NCBI GenBank assembly: GCA_027316975.1
Contig: DAHVFL010000241.1
Coordinates: 1-7,111, forward strand
Direction: 5' to 3'
DNA from: Chloroflexota bacterium
GTDB taxonomy: Bacteria; Chloroflexota; Ktedonobacteria; Ktedonobacterales; Ktedonobacteraceae
Length of the DNA stretch: 7,111 bases
The notes beneath the pieces were generated by a model. That model worked only from the letters and a program-made list of their open reading frames with translations. It was not told the DNA's origin and made no database searches. This document shows, in pieces, positions 1 through 6,220 of the stretch. Position 1 is the first letter of the stretch; each line of letters starts with the position of its first letter. The translations under genes were made by a program, and so were the position numbers.

Positions 1-327
1 GAGATTGAGACCCTCGTGAAATCCATCGCGGCCTTGCCGCCCGTCGCGCCTCCCCCCGGGCAGTCCAAGAGTATCCCGGAGCAGGCCATGGGCTCCTTTA
101 CCACCAATGCCGAGCGCATGCGCTATCCAGTCTTCCGAGCGCAAGGCATGCAGATTGGCAGTGGCATCGCCGAAGCAGCTTGTAAAACCGTCGTCAGCAC
201 CCGCGCCAGGCGCGCGGGCATGCGCTGGACGCCAGCGGGTCTCGATGCACTTTTACCCTTGCGCACCGCTGTCCTCAATGGCTCCTTCGATGCCTTCTGG
301 CAGGGCCGCTCTCACGCGCTTACTTGA
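1..327 (+). CDS. ISKra4-family transposase, C-terminal part (5' end outside window)
   Basis: The frame is open from base 1, so the gene begins upstream of the window and only about 108 C-terminal residues are visible. The segment with TNAERMRYPVFRAQG, then IGSGIAEAACK, then RRAGMRWTPAG and an LR-rich end closing in FDAFWQGR matches, from memory, the C-terminal catalytic region of ISKra4-type DDE transposases. In that family the glutamate of the GSG-x-x-E-x-x-CK motif is the last acidic residue of the DDE triad; here it is encoded at 172-174. The enzyme would catalyse cut or copy of its own insertion sequence. The visible part has no frameshift and ends at a natural-looking C-terminus, but whether the whole gene is intact cannot be seen. 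An internal ATG at 16 is not a credible start because homology-like sequence is read through the edge. Confidence 0.85.
   Translation, partial: EIETLVKSIAALPPVAPPPGQSKSIPEQAMGSFTTNAERMRYPVFRAQGMQIGSGIAEAACKTVVSTRARRAGMRWTPAGLDALLPLRTAVLNGSFDAFWQGRSHALT
1..327 (+). mobile_element. 3' portion of an ISKra4-type insertion sequence, right boundary not defined
   Basis: The transposase end implies an insertion sequence, or a remnant of one, entering the window from the left. The right terminal inverted repeat should lie a short distance after the stop codon, somewhere in 328-443, but without the left end I cannot match it. No target-site duplication can be assessed. Confidence 0.6.
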
Positions 328-368
328 TTGCCTACAACTATTTCCTACACCCCAAGAATAGTATGGCC

Positions 369-397
369 TTGACATCTCAAAGAAAGTGAATTAAAGT
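369..397 (+). promoter_or_regulatory. Putative sigma-70-like promoter for the P450 gene
   Basis: A perfect -35 hexamer TTGACA (369-374) is followed, after exactly 17 bp, by TAAAGT (392-397), which matches 4 of 6 positions of TATAAT. Transcription would start near 404, about 40 nt before the P450 start codon. It lies in the gap just after the transposase stop, so it may belong to the insertion sequence end or to the P450 gene's own upstream region. Confidence 0.5.
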
Positions 398-443
398 TCA
401 TCTATGAAATTCAACCCACATTAATGCCAAAGGCTCAAACATC

Positions 444-1829
444 ATGAAAAATATGAGCAGCAAAACTACTTTGCCTCCTGGCCCCGGAGGAATGCCTGTT
501 GTTGGGAACGCTTTGCAGTTCCAGCGCGACCCGCTGGGATTTGTACGCGAGATGGAACAGATATATGGGCGTATGGCAACTATTCGTATAGGGAAAATTC
601 CTTTTGTCCTGTGCTTTCGTCCGGAGCATGTGCGTTACTTTCTCACGGAGCAGCAGCGCAATTTTACCAAGATCAACCAGAACGGCGCGGGTAACTTGCG
701 TTTTCTGCTGGGCGATGGCCTGCTGACTTCGGAGGGCGAATTCCACCGCCAGCAGCGCCGTCTCGTACAGCCAGCTTTCCACAGGAGCCGCATCGAAAAC
801 TATGCTGATACGATGGTGCGCCTGACAGAAGAGATGCTGAGGGAATGGCAGGTCGGACAGGAAGTTGACATCGCGCACGAGATGCAGCAACTTACCCTGC
901 GCATCATCATGAATGCGCTCTTCAGTGTAGATTCACGCGAACAGACTGCACGCCTGGGCGCGGCCTTCAACTCGGTCATTAACAACGGTGGTCGCGCCCT
1001 GGGAAGAAGGAACAGGCTGCGCGTTGACCTGCCCTTTACGCGCTACCACAAAGTACTCGAAGCAAAGCGCACACTTGATACATTCGTCTATGACCTGATT
1101 GCGCAGCGCCGCAAAGAGGGACGCGACACAGGAGACGTGCTTTCAATGCTGCTAGAGGCACAGGACGAAGGCAACACTATGACCGATAAGCAGGTACACG
1201 ACCAGGTACTTACCTTTGTGGCTGCCGGGCATGAAACAGCCCAGAACACGCTCAGTTTTACCTTCTACCTGCTTGCGCACCATCCCCAGGCACGTGAAAA
1301 ATTGCTGGCCGAATTGCGAAGCGTCCTGCATGGACGCGCGCCCACCGCGCAGGATTTGCCCAATCTGCCTTACCTGGAATGGGTCATCAACGAAGCGTGG
1401 CGCGTTTATCCCCCCGCCTGGACGCAGGGGCGCAGGGCGATTGAAGCCTTCGACCTGGATGGTTATCATTTCCCGGCGGGTACCATCTTCGTTTTCAGCC
1501 AGTGGGTGTTGCATCACCTGCCGGACATCTGGGGCGACCCTGATACGTTCCGACCCGAACGCTGGGACCCGGCCAACACATCGAAGTTACCGCAGTTCGC
1601 CTACTTCCCCTTTGGCGGCGGGTCGCGCATCTGTATCGGAATGCCCTTCGCGCAGATGGAGACAAAGCTGTTGCTGGCTACCATCCTTCCACGCTACAGC
1701 CCGCGCCTGAAGCCTGGCTTCGCGTTAGAATTGCAGCCGCGTGTCACGATTCGGCCAAAGCATGGGATGCCTGTGGTGTTGGATGCTACGCCTGTCAATA
1801 CGGAGGCCGAAAACGTCCCTACAGCATAA
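444..1829 (+). CDS. Cytochrome P450 (soluble, bacterial type)
   Basis: Heme-thiolate monooxygenase of 461 residues, complete. The P450 landmarks occur in order: proline-rich N-terminus (LPPGPGG, 10-16), helix C HRQQRRLVQPAFH (101-113), helix I AGHETA (261-266) with the acid-alcohol pair Glu264-Thr265, ExxR in helix K (Glu317-Arg320), the PERW motif (371-374), and the heme loop FGGGSRICIG (390-399) with Cys397 as the axial iron ligand. There is no N-terminal membrane anchor, so it should be cytosolic and need a separate redox partner; none is encoded nearby. The residue after the conserved helix I threonine is alanine, where threonine or serine is common. The start is ATG 444 with AAAGG at 429-433; ATG 453 is in frame and possible. 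The substrate cannot be inferred from sequence. It is flanked by a transposase end upstream and a 109-bp gap downstream, so it is probably transcribed on its own. Confidence 0.95.
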   Translation: MKNMSSKTTLPPGPGGMPVVGNALQFQRDPLGFVREMEQIYGRMATIRIGKIPFVLCFRPEHVRYFLTEQQRNFTKINQNGAGNLRFLLGDGLLTSEGEFHRQQRRLVQPAFHRSRIENYADTMVRLTEEMLREWQVGQEVDIAHEMQQLTLRIIMNALFSVDSREQTARLGAAFNSVINNGGRALGRRNRLRVDLPFTRYHKVLEAKRTLDTFVYDLIAQRRKEGRDTGDVLSMLLEAQDEGNTMTDKQVHDQVLTFVAAGHETAQNTLSFTFYLLAHHPQAREKLLAELRSVLHGRAPTAQDLPNLPYLEWVINEAWRVYPPAWTQGRRAIEAFDLDGYHFPAGTIFVFSQWVLHHLPDIWGDPDTFRPERWDPANTSKLPQFAYFPFGGGSRICIGMPFAQMETKLLLATILPRYSPRLKPGFALELQPRVTIRPKHGMPVVLDATPVNTEAENVPTA

Positions 1830-1897
1830 CATGTACGAAATATACGGCAATCACCCGATGGCACCTCAATGAATTTTGCGCTATGATTGAGTATTAG

Positions 1898-1914
1898 TGT
1901 ATCGCATTGTATCG
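1898..1914 (+). repeat. Short direct repeat TGTATCG, 10-bp period
   Basis: TGTATCG occurs at 1898-1904 and again at 1908-1914, one helical turn apart, just upstream of the ribosome binding site of the next gene. This spacing would suit a regulator binding one face of the DNA, but two 7-bp copies may be chance. Confidence 0.3.
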
Positions 1915-1920
1915 TAAAAG

Positions 1921-1931
1921 AGGAGGGGGAG
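1921..1931 (+). promoter_or_regulatory. Strong ribosome binding site for the GluTR-like gene
   Basis: The purine run AGGAGGGGGAG contains a full AGGAGG (1921-1926) and a second GGAG (1928-1931). The first lies 9 nt from TTG 1936 and the second 7 nt from ATG 1939, so it supports translation here but does not fully separate the two starts. ATG is preferred. Confidence 0.7.
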
Positions 1932-1938
1932 CATCTTG

Positions 1939-2367
1939 ATGCTGCATTTTGCGCCGGAGATTACATCGATGGCGGAAGCGTGCCTGGGCGGTCTGCACGG
2001 GCGTTCGGCTTTGCTCATTGGACCGGAAAGGCTACAACGACCCTATACGGCGCTTCTGCAACACGCAGGCATCAAGGCTATTTACCAGGAGGAAACTCCA
2101 CAGCGTCTCACTGCGCTTCTGCCAATGGTGCAACTCCTCATGCATATTCCCGACCCCTTGCAAGCCGTAGATGCTGGCGCGACTCCACCAATTACGGCAG
2201 CCGCTATTGCGCGGGGATGCGCTGGACGCCGCGCGCCCCTGGTCATTTTCGACCTGGCCGAAACCTCATCTATAGAAGAACTGGCTGGCTTGCTGCCTGC
2301 TGTTTGCCTGTACACCCCCGATGACCTGCGGGCTATCCTCGCCCGCTATCAAATGCAAATCGCCTGA
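1939..2367 (+). CDS. Stand-alone glutamyl-tRNA reductase-like NAD(P)-binding domain protein
   Basis: Protein of 142 residues from ATG 1939 (143 if TTG 1936 is used). Its layout follows the NAD(P)-binding domain of glutamyl-tRNA reductase (HemA): an opening strand HGRSALLIGP (20-29), a segment ending in TPPITAAAIARG where GluTR has its 'sT.aP.pvi' stretch, then PLVIFDLAE (100-108) in place of the family's LLLIDLAVPRD, and LYTPDDLRAIL (124-134) in place of LYDIDDL. GluTR is usually above 400 residues; the N-terminal catalytic domain with its active cysteine and the C-terminal dimerisation helix are absent. The glycine-rich GxGxxG loop is degenerate (GPERLQ), so cofactor binding is doubtful. It is therefore unlikely to be a working GluTR and may be a repurposed or decaying paralogue. 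The frame is intact and has a strong ribosome binding site, which favours expression. It sits 49 bp before ispH. A TATGAT (1882-1887) could be its -10, without a clear -35. Confidence 0.65.
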   Translation: MLHFAPEITSMAEACLGGLHGRSALLIGPERLQRPYTALLQHAGIKAIYQEETPQRLTALLPMVQLLMHIPDPLQAVDAGATPPITAAAIARGCAGRRAPLVIFDLAETSSIEELAGLLPAVCLYTPDDLRAILARYQMQIA

Positions 2368-2372
2368 ATTTG

Positions 2373-2381
2373 TGATATAAT
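2373..2381 (+). promoter_or_regulatory. Extended -10 promoter for ispH
   Basis: TGATATAAT contains a perfect TATAAT (2376-2381) preceded by the TG of an extended -10 element. The -35 position, about 2353-2358, reads ATGCAA and matches poorly, which extended -10 promoters tolerate. Transcription would start near 2388 and give a leader of roughly 29 nt. It lies directly after the stop codon of the GluTR-like gene, so ispH could be transcribed independently of it. Confidence 0.6.
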
Positions 2382-2406
2382 ACAGCGAATCTGTTCATCT
2401 TATATT

Positions 2407-2411
2407 GAGGA
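2407..2411 (+). promoter_or_regulatory. Ribosome binding site setting the ispH start at ATG 2417
   Basis: GAGGA lies 5 nt before ATG 2417. An upstream in-frame TTG at 2405 overlaps this site and has no ribosome binding site of its own, so it is rejected as the start. Family alignment also supports the N-terminus MEVIKISPRG. Confidence 0.7.
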
Positions 2412-2416
2412 TATTC

Positions 2417-3301
2417 ATGGAAGTCATTAAAATATCGCCGCGTGGCTATTGCTATGGGGTTGTGGATGCATTGCAAATCGTGCGACAGGCGGCAAAAGAC
2501 CCGGCGCTCCCGCGCCCGATCTATATTATCGGACAAATTGTGCATAATCGCCATGCTATCGAAGAATTAACACATCTCGGCGTCATTACGTTAGATGGAG
2601 CGGACAGGGCAAGTATCCTGGAACAGGCTACTACCGGCACCGTCATTTTTACCGCTCACGGCGTTTCTCCCCTCGTTAAGCAGCAGGCGCGCGAGCGCGG
2701 CCTTCACTGTATCGACGCGACTTGCCCCGATGTAACGGTCACGCATGATCTTGTGCAGAGGCTGGTAGGGCAGGGCTACTACATCCTGTACGTCGGCAAG
2801 AAGGGACATCCCGAACCGGAGGGTGTGCTTGGCGAAGTGCCAGGGCATATCAGCCTGGTGGAGACGGAAGCCGATGTCGATGCGCTGCAACTGACGCCTC
2901 AACAGGAACAGAAAATCGCCATCTCTACGCAGACCACGCTTTCCCAGTGGGATACGCGGCGCGTGATTGACTACATTCAGCGACGGTATCCGCTGGCTCA
3001 CGTGCATATCGACATCTGCAAGGCCACGCAGACGCGCCAGGAAGCCGTTGTCGAGCAGGCTAAAGGGGCAGACCTGACAGTAGTGGTGGGCGATCCCCGC
3101 AGCAACAACACCAACCGCCTGGTACAGGTATCAGAAGAGTTGGCAGGCGTCCCGGCGGTGCGCATCGAGGACCTTTCGCAACTGAAAACAGAGTGGTTGT
3201 GGGGCAAACATCGCATCGCGGTAACTGCGGGAGCTTCTACACCCAGCCAGCTTACACGGGAAGTCATTCGCTTTATCGAACAATTTCAGCCAGAGGAATA
3301 A
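2417..3301 (+). CDS. ispH: 4-hydroxy-3-methylbut-2-enyl diphosphate reductase
   Basis: IspH (LytB), last enzyme of the MEP pathway, reduces HMBPP to IPP and DMAPP in the cytosol with an oxygen-sensitive iron-sulfur cluster. The 294-residue protein is full length. All three cluster cysteines are present: Cys12 in RGYCYGV, Cys103 in DATCPDV and Cys201 in DICKATQTRQ. Substrate-site residues are also visible: His43 in IVHNRH, His81 in TAHGVS, the HPE glutamate Glu133, the TQTTLS loop (171-176), SNN at 229-231 in GDPRSNNTNR, and the TAGAST loop (270-275). The opening MEVIKISPRGYCYGVVDA and the GDPRSNNTNRL segment resemble the Bacillus-type IspH more than the E. coli form, as I recall those sequences. 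The gene is preceded by its own extended -10 promoter, and only 12 nt separate it from the next gene, so the two are probably co-transcribed. Confidence 0.97.
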   Translation: MEVIKISPRGYCYGVVDALQIVRQAAKDPALPRPIYIIGQIVHNRHAIEELTHLGVITLDGADRASILEQATTGTVIFTAHGVSPLVKQQARERGLHCIDATCPDVTVTHDLVQRLVGQGYYILYVGKKGHPEPEGVLGEVPGHISLVETEADVDALQLTPQQEQKIAISTQTTLSQWDTRRVIDYIQRRYPLAHVHIDICKATQTRQEAVVEQAKGADLTVVVGDPRSNNTNRLVQVSEELAGVPAVRIEDLSQLKTEWLWGKHRIAVTAGASTPSQLTREVIRFIEQFQPEE

Positions 3302-3304
3302 GGG
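3300..3304 (+). promoter_or_regulatory. Ribosome binding site for the 750-residue gene, overlapping the ispH stop
   Basis: AAGGG overlaps the final bases of the ispH TAA stop (3299-3301) and lies 9 nt before ATG 3314. The in-frame TTG at 3308 would be only 3 nt away, too close, so ATG 3314 is chosen. The overlap suggests coupled translation. Confidence 0.5.
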
Positions 3305-3313
3305 CTATTGCCA

Positions 3314-5566
3314 ATGAAAACAGTAAGACAGGTTTTAGGCAACTATTCAGAAGAAGAACTGGGACAACTGGCGCAGTGGTGGGGTGTCTGGGACAAGCCC
3401 GCGGGCAGTTGGCAGCAAAACCTCGGCGCGTTGGCGAAGGGTATACATAATCCCATTGCGGCTCGTTTTGCCTGGGAACAGCTTGATGGCGAGGCTCGCC
3501 AGGTATTGCATACCACGCTGACCCTCTCCACAGCCGATGGTGTCTTACGCGATGTACTCTACAAACTCACATCGCATGTATCGGGTGAAGGATTTGAGCA
3601 GGCTCTTGCGACACTGCAAGAGCGTGTGTTGCTGGTGGACGAGCAGGTTATAGCGAAAACGGGACGCCCGGCCACCACCGCGACGCTGACCAAAGTCAAA
3701 TCACCAACCGAAGTCATCACGAAACTGGGCGTGCCTGAAGACATGACCGATACGCTGGCGCTGGTTGAAAAAGAAATCTATACACCTAAACAGGACCGTT
3801 CCGCGCTGAAACTGGATCAACTGCTGGCAAGCTTGCCCGCCGATGCGATTAGTATGATCAGCCAGCGTTACAGCTTCAATCTGTATGACTATTTTTCGCG
3901 CGTCGATACACGCGGGCGGCTGGTGGGACAGTTAGTGCAGCCGGAGGTTCCTGTGTTTGCCTGGGAACAGTTCGACACGTCCACGCGCAAACTGATTAAA
4001 TGGTTGTCCGCGCAGGGCGGCACGGCCAGTATGCAGGCCGTGCGCGAGAATACCGGCTATGACAACCCCACGCTGGCGCGGTGCATTCAACAGCTCGAAA
4101 ACTACGCCGTCGCCTTTGATACATTCGTTGGACATGAACGTAAGCTCTTTGTGCCACGCGAACTGTTGAAGAACGTGAAAAAAGCCGTCGAGCTAACAGA
4201 AATTGTGGAAGAAAGCGGACCTGCCGGCCTGGTTGAAATTGATACTCCTCCCCCTCTAACGCAACAGGGAGGGCCGACCGCTCTGTACGACCTGGCAACC
4301 ATTATCGGGACCATGTACCAGCAGAACATTGAACCGACGCAGGGCGGGTATGTGCCAAAACGCATTGCAAACAAGATGTTTCCACTGCTACAGATCAAGC
4401 CGCGTATCTCCTCTGATTTTAGTGGCGTGGAGAACCTGACGCTCGATATGCTCTATAACACTGCCAGCGAATTGGGGTTGGTGAAACTTTCGCAATCCTC
4501 CGGTGCCACAAAATCGCGCTATATCGAAGGCCCCGGATTGAAAGAATGGCCCCGTAAGAAGACAGAGGGCATGGTACGCAGCCTGTTGGAGAACTGGCAG
4601 CAAAGCAGGCGCTGGATCGACATCGCGGGCGCAGACTATAGTCCCTATGCCAATGATGTCTATTATCTCGACTATCATTCTGGACGTAAGGCTCTGGTTT
4701 CCCATCTACATGCCTGCACTCCCGGACGCTGGTACACCCTTCGATCGCTGCTGCGCACCATCAAAGAGAGCGACCCATACGCGTTGCGTCAAAAGTATGC
4801 GTACACTGGCGTTTCAGGCATTCGTAACGCTAAAACCATCCTCGCCAAATGGTACCAGGTGGACGGCGAAATTTTAACCGGGCTGATTTCTTCTTCGCTC
4901 TATGAAATGGGCATCGTTGCGCTGGGTTACGATTCGACCGATCCGATCCAGGAGAAGAAGCCGGTCAACCCTGTCGCGTTCATGGTGACTGACCTCGGCG
5001 CAGCGGCGCTATCCGCAGCATCGAATGAACCACAGGTGGAAGAAAATAATGGAGAACAGAATCGCACCCTTATTGTGCAACCCAATAGCGAATTATTGCT
5101 GCTGCAACCTGACTGGCCGACGCTCTTTAGCCTGCTGCCATTCGTGCAGATCAACCAGGCGGGTATGGCGAGCCGCCTGACGCTTACGCGCGCTTCCTTC
5201 CTGCGCGCATTATCGCAGGGCAAGAATATTGAGCAGTTTCAGAGCATTCTTCAGGAACATAGTCAGAAAGAAGTGCCGCAGAATGTATCCTATAATCTGG
5301 CGGACTGGGTGCGCTCCTACAAAGAGGTGACGTTCTCGCAGGTGTATCTCATCGAAATACCCGGCGAGAACCTGGCAAACGAAATCGTTGCTTCGGGAAA
5401 ACTGGCATCCTTTGGCCTGCGTAGAATTGCCCCGTGCGTACTGGCCGCGGGCAACGATACCGATCTGCAAGCGTTGCGCCGCGCCTTCGAGAAAGAGGGG
5501 ATCGTAGTACATATCCTGGGCGATATTGTTCTTCGCGACAAATACGGCATGACTACGCGCTGGTAA
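3314..5566 (+). CDS. Helicase-associated (XPB/Ssl2 N-terminal-like) domain protein without ATPase
   Basis: Large protein of 750 residues, probably cytosolic, with no signal peptide or membrane segment. The C-terminal segment from about 584 to 705 (starting NRTLIVQPNSELLLLQPDW and running through LTRASFLRALSQG and NVSYNLADWVRSYKEV) resembles the helicase C-terminal/XPB-Ssl2 N-terminal domain (Pfam Helicase_C_3). Actinobacterial proteins of similar size, such as the one encoded beside the mycobacterial XPB helicase, share this layout. Winged-helix-like segments can be suspected near 58-108, 223-285 and 473-500, which would suit DNA or protein binding; this is inferred from pattern alone. I see no Walker A (GxxxxGK[ST]) or DEAH motif, so it is not itself a helicase. 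No XPB partner lies in the window. Function is unknown; a role in DNA repair or transcription is a guess from the domain. It follows ispH by 12 nt, and its stop directly abuts that of the convergent gene. Confidence 0.8.
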   Translation: MKTVRQVLGNYSEEELGQLAQWWGVWDKPAGSWQQNLGALAKGIHNPIAARFAWEQLDGEARQVLHTTLTLSTADGVLRDVLYKLTSHVSGEGFEQALATLQERVLLVDEQVIAKTGRPATTATLTKVKSPTEVITKLGVPEDMTDTLALVEKEIYTPKQDRSALKLDQLLASLPADAISMISQRYSFNLYDYFSRVDTRGRLVGQLVQPEVPVFAWEQFDTSTRKLIKWLSAQGGTASMQAVRENTGYDNPTLARCIQQLENYAVAFDTFVGHERKLFVPRELLKNVKKAVELTEIVEESGPAGLVEIDTPPPLTQQGGPTALYDLATIIGTMYQQNIEPTQGGYVPKRIANKMFPLLQIKPRISSDFSGVENLTLDMLYNTASELGLVKLSQSSGATKSRYIEGPGLKEWPRKKTEGMVRSLLENWQQSRRWIDIAGADYSPYANDVYYLDYHSGRKALVSHLHACTPGRWYTLRSLLRTIKESDPYALRQKYAYTGVSGIRNAKTILAKWYQVDGEILTGLISSSLYEMGIVALGYDSTDPIQEKKPVNPVAFMVTDLGAAALSAASNEPQVEENNGEQNRTLIVQPNSELLLLQPDWPTLFSLLPFVQINQAGMASRLTLTRASFLRALSQGKNIEQFQSILQEHSQKEVPQNVSYNLADWVRSYKEVTFSQVYLIEIPGENLANEIVASGKLASFGLRRIAPCVLAAGNDTDLQALRRAFEKEGIVVHILGDIVLRDKYGMTTRW

Positions 5567-5908
5567 CTAACTTTTCCGGCAGGTATCGATGATTTGCATT
5601 GCCTGCTCGCGCGCGTTCAGCTTGATGAGGGTCAATACCTGCTGGAAAATGGCGTGATGCAGCAGGTTGCTGCGAAAATCTAGTTCCGCGTCGCGCGTTT
5701 CACACTCTTCGCTTTCCTCGCGTACTATTTGAAGGCGTTGTTCGATCTTGCGCAATTTCAGCACAAAAAAGGCCAGGCGCAATAGCTCAAAACGCCGCTG
5801 TTGTTCTACCGTCTCCAGCGTACAGTCGAACGGGAAAGAAGAGATAGAAGGACGTGGACTGGCAATAGCATTTGTCTGGACGATCTTTTGACTTGAACCG
5901 GGGGTCAT
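5567..5908 (-). CDS. Small helical protein of unknown function
   Basis: I do not recognise this 113-residue protein. The first 30 or so residues are rich in Ser, Pro and Thr and look disordered. From about 33 to 70 there is a charged, leucine-rich stretch (VEQQRRFELLRLAFF, then KLRKIEQRLQIVREESEE) that suggests long amphipathic helices or a coiled coil, followed by a helical-looking end (AIFQQVLTLIKLNAREQAMQII). No signal peptide or membrane segment is seen. Support for it being a real gene: an AGGAG ribosome binding site (minus strand, 5918-5922) 9 nt before ATG 5908, and no better frame on either strand. Its TAG stop is immediately next to the TAA of the convergent 750-residue gene, with zero bases between them. 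A 17-bp palindrome lies 55 bp upstream of the start and could be an operator. Confidence 0.7.
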   Translation of the reverse strand: MTPGSSQKIVQTNAIASPRPSISSFPFDCTLETVEQQRRFELLRLAFFVLKLRKIEQRLQIVREESEECETRDAELDFRSNLLHHAIFQQVLTLIKLNAREQAMQIIDTCRKS

Positions 5909-5917
5909 GTGCTTATT

Positions 5918-5922
5918 CTCCT
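5918..5922 (-). promoter_or_regulatory. Ribosome binding site of the 113-residue gene
   Basis: On the minus strand AGGAG stands 9 nt before ATG 5908. It is the main evidence that this unrecognised gene is translated and that ATG 5908 is its start. Confidence 0.65.
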
Positions 5923-5963
5923 GCCGAACTTACTCTGGCTTCATATGTATTGCGCCTGCATCC

Positions 5964-5980
5964 TTACATTGCAAATGTAA
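5964..5980. promoter_or_regulatory. 17-bp palindrome, possible operator
   Basis: TTACATTGCAAATGTAA is a perfect inverted repeat of two 7-bp arms around GCA. It lies 55 bp upstream of the start codon of the 113-residue gene, a usual place for a repressor site. The central TTGCAA could act as a weak -35 on the minus strand (AATACA about 17 bp further on as a poor -10). The size and symmetry suit a dimeric helix-turn-helix regulator; the regulator is unknown. Confidence 0.4.
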
Positions 5981-6129
5981 TTCTCTCTGCCAGAAATTCT
6001 ACCAGCCAACCAGCAGCTACTCAGTGGAGATTGGGTAAGGATATGGTTGAGAATCAAGCAGCCATCGTTAAAGTTCTGCAACAGACGGAATTTCACCAGA
6101 CAACCAGAATGGGCTTGTCCGCCCACCTT

Positions 6130-6202
6130 CTGTCATTCTGAGCGCAGCGAAGAATCTGCGTGCGACCCGGCGGGAGATTCTTCGCTGCGCTCAGAATGAC
6201 AG
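6130..6202. repeat. Perfect inverted repeat, 28-bp arms with 17-nt loop
   Basis: The arm at 6130-6157 (core TCATTCTGAGCGCAGCGAAG) is exactly complementary to 6175-6202, separated by a GC-rich 17-nt spacer. Repeats with this core or close variants are, from general knowledge, scattered in intergenic regions of many Chloroflexota and other genomes, like REP or small non-autonomous elements. RNA from either strand would fold into a very stable hairpin. There is no T-run directly after it, so it is not a classical terminator, although it could stop or stabilise transcripts. No target-site duplication is evident at the edges. Confidence 0.85.
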
Positions 6203-6220
6203 GCGAGATCGGCACGTTTC

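Noticed and set aside
318..386. Frame reading AYLIAYNYFLHPKN after the transposase stop, as a possible frameshifted transposase tail
   Set aside because: The main frame already ends at a typical family C-terminus, and the short stretch matches nothing I know for ISKra4 elements.
435..890. 151-residue open frame on the minus strand inside the P450 gene
   Set aside because: It is antisense to a P450 with all family motifs, and its translation shows no recognisable domain; a shadow frame.
1887..2324. 145-residue plus-strand frame overlapping the GluTR-like gene
   Set aside because: Its translation is low-complexity and unlike any family, while the alternate frame has the strong ribosome binding site and GluTR-like motifs.
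444..2367. Functional heme pathway link between the P450 and the GluTR-like protein
   Set aside because: The GluTR-like protein lacks the catalytic domain, and the genes are separated by a 109-bp gap; nothing in the sequence supports a joint role.
5872..6141. 89-residue plus-strand frame across the intergenic region
   Set aside because: It starts at a TTG inside the minus-strand gene without a ribosome binding site and ends within the inverted repeat. An internal ATG at 6043 would give only about 32 residues with poor spacing.
6130..6202. Inverted repeat as a CRISPR unit or rho-independent terminator
   Set aside because: There are only two arms and no repeat-spacer series, and no T-run directly follows either arm; a dispersed palindromic repeat fits better.
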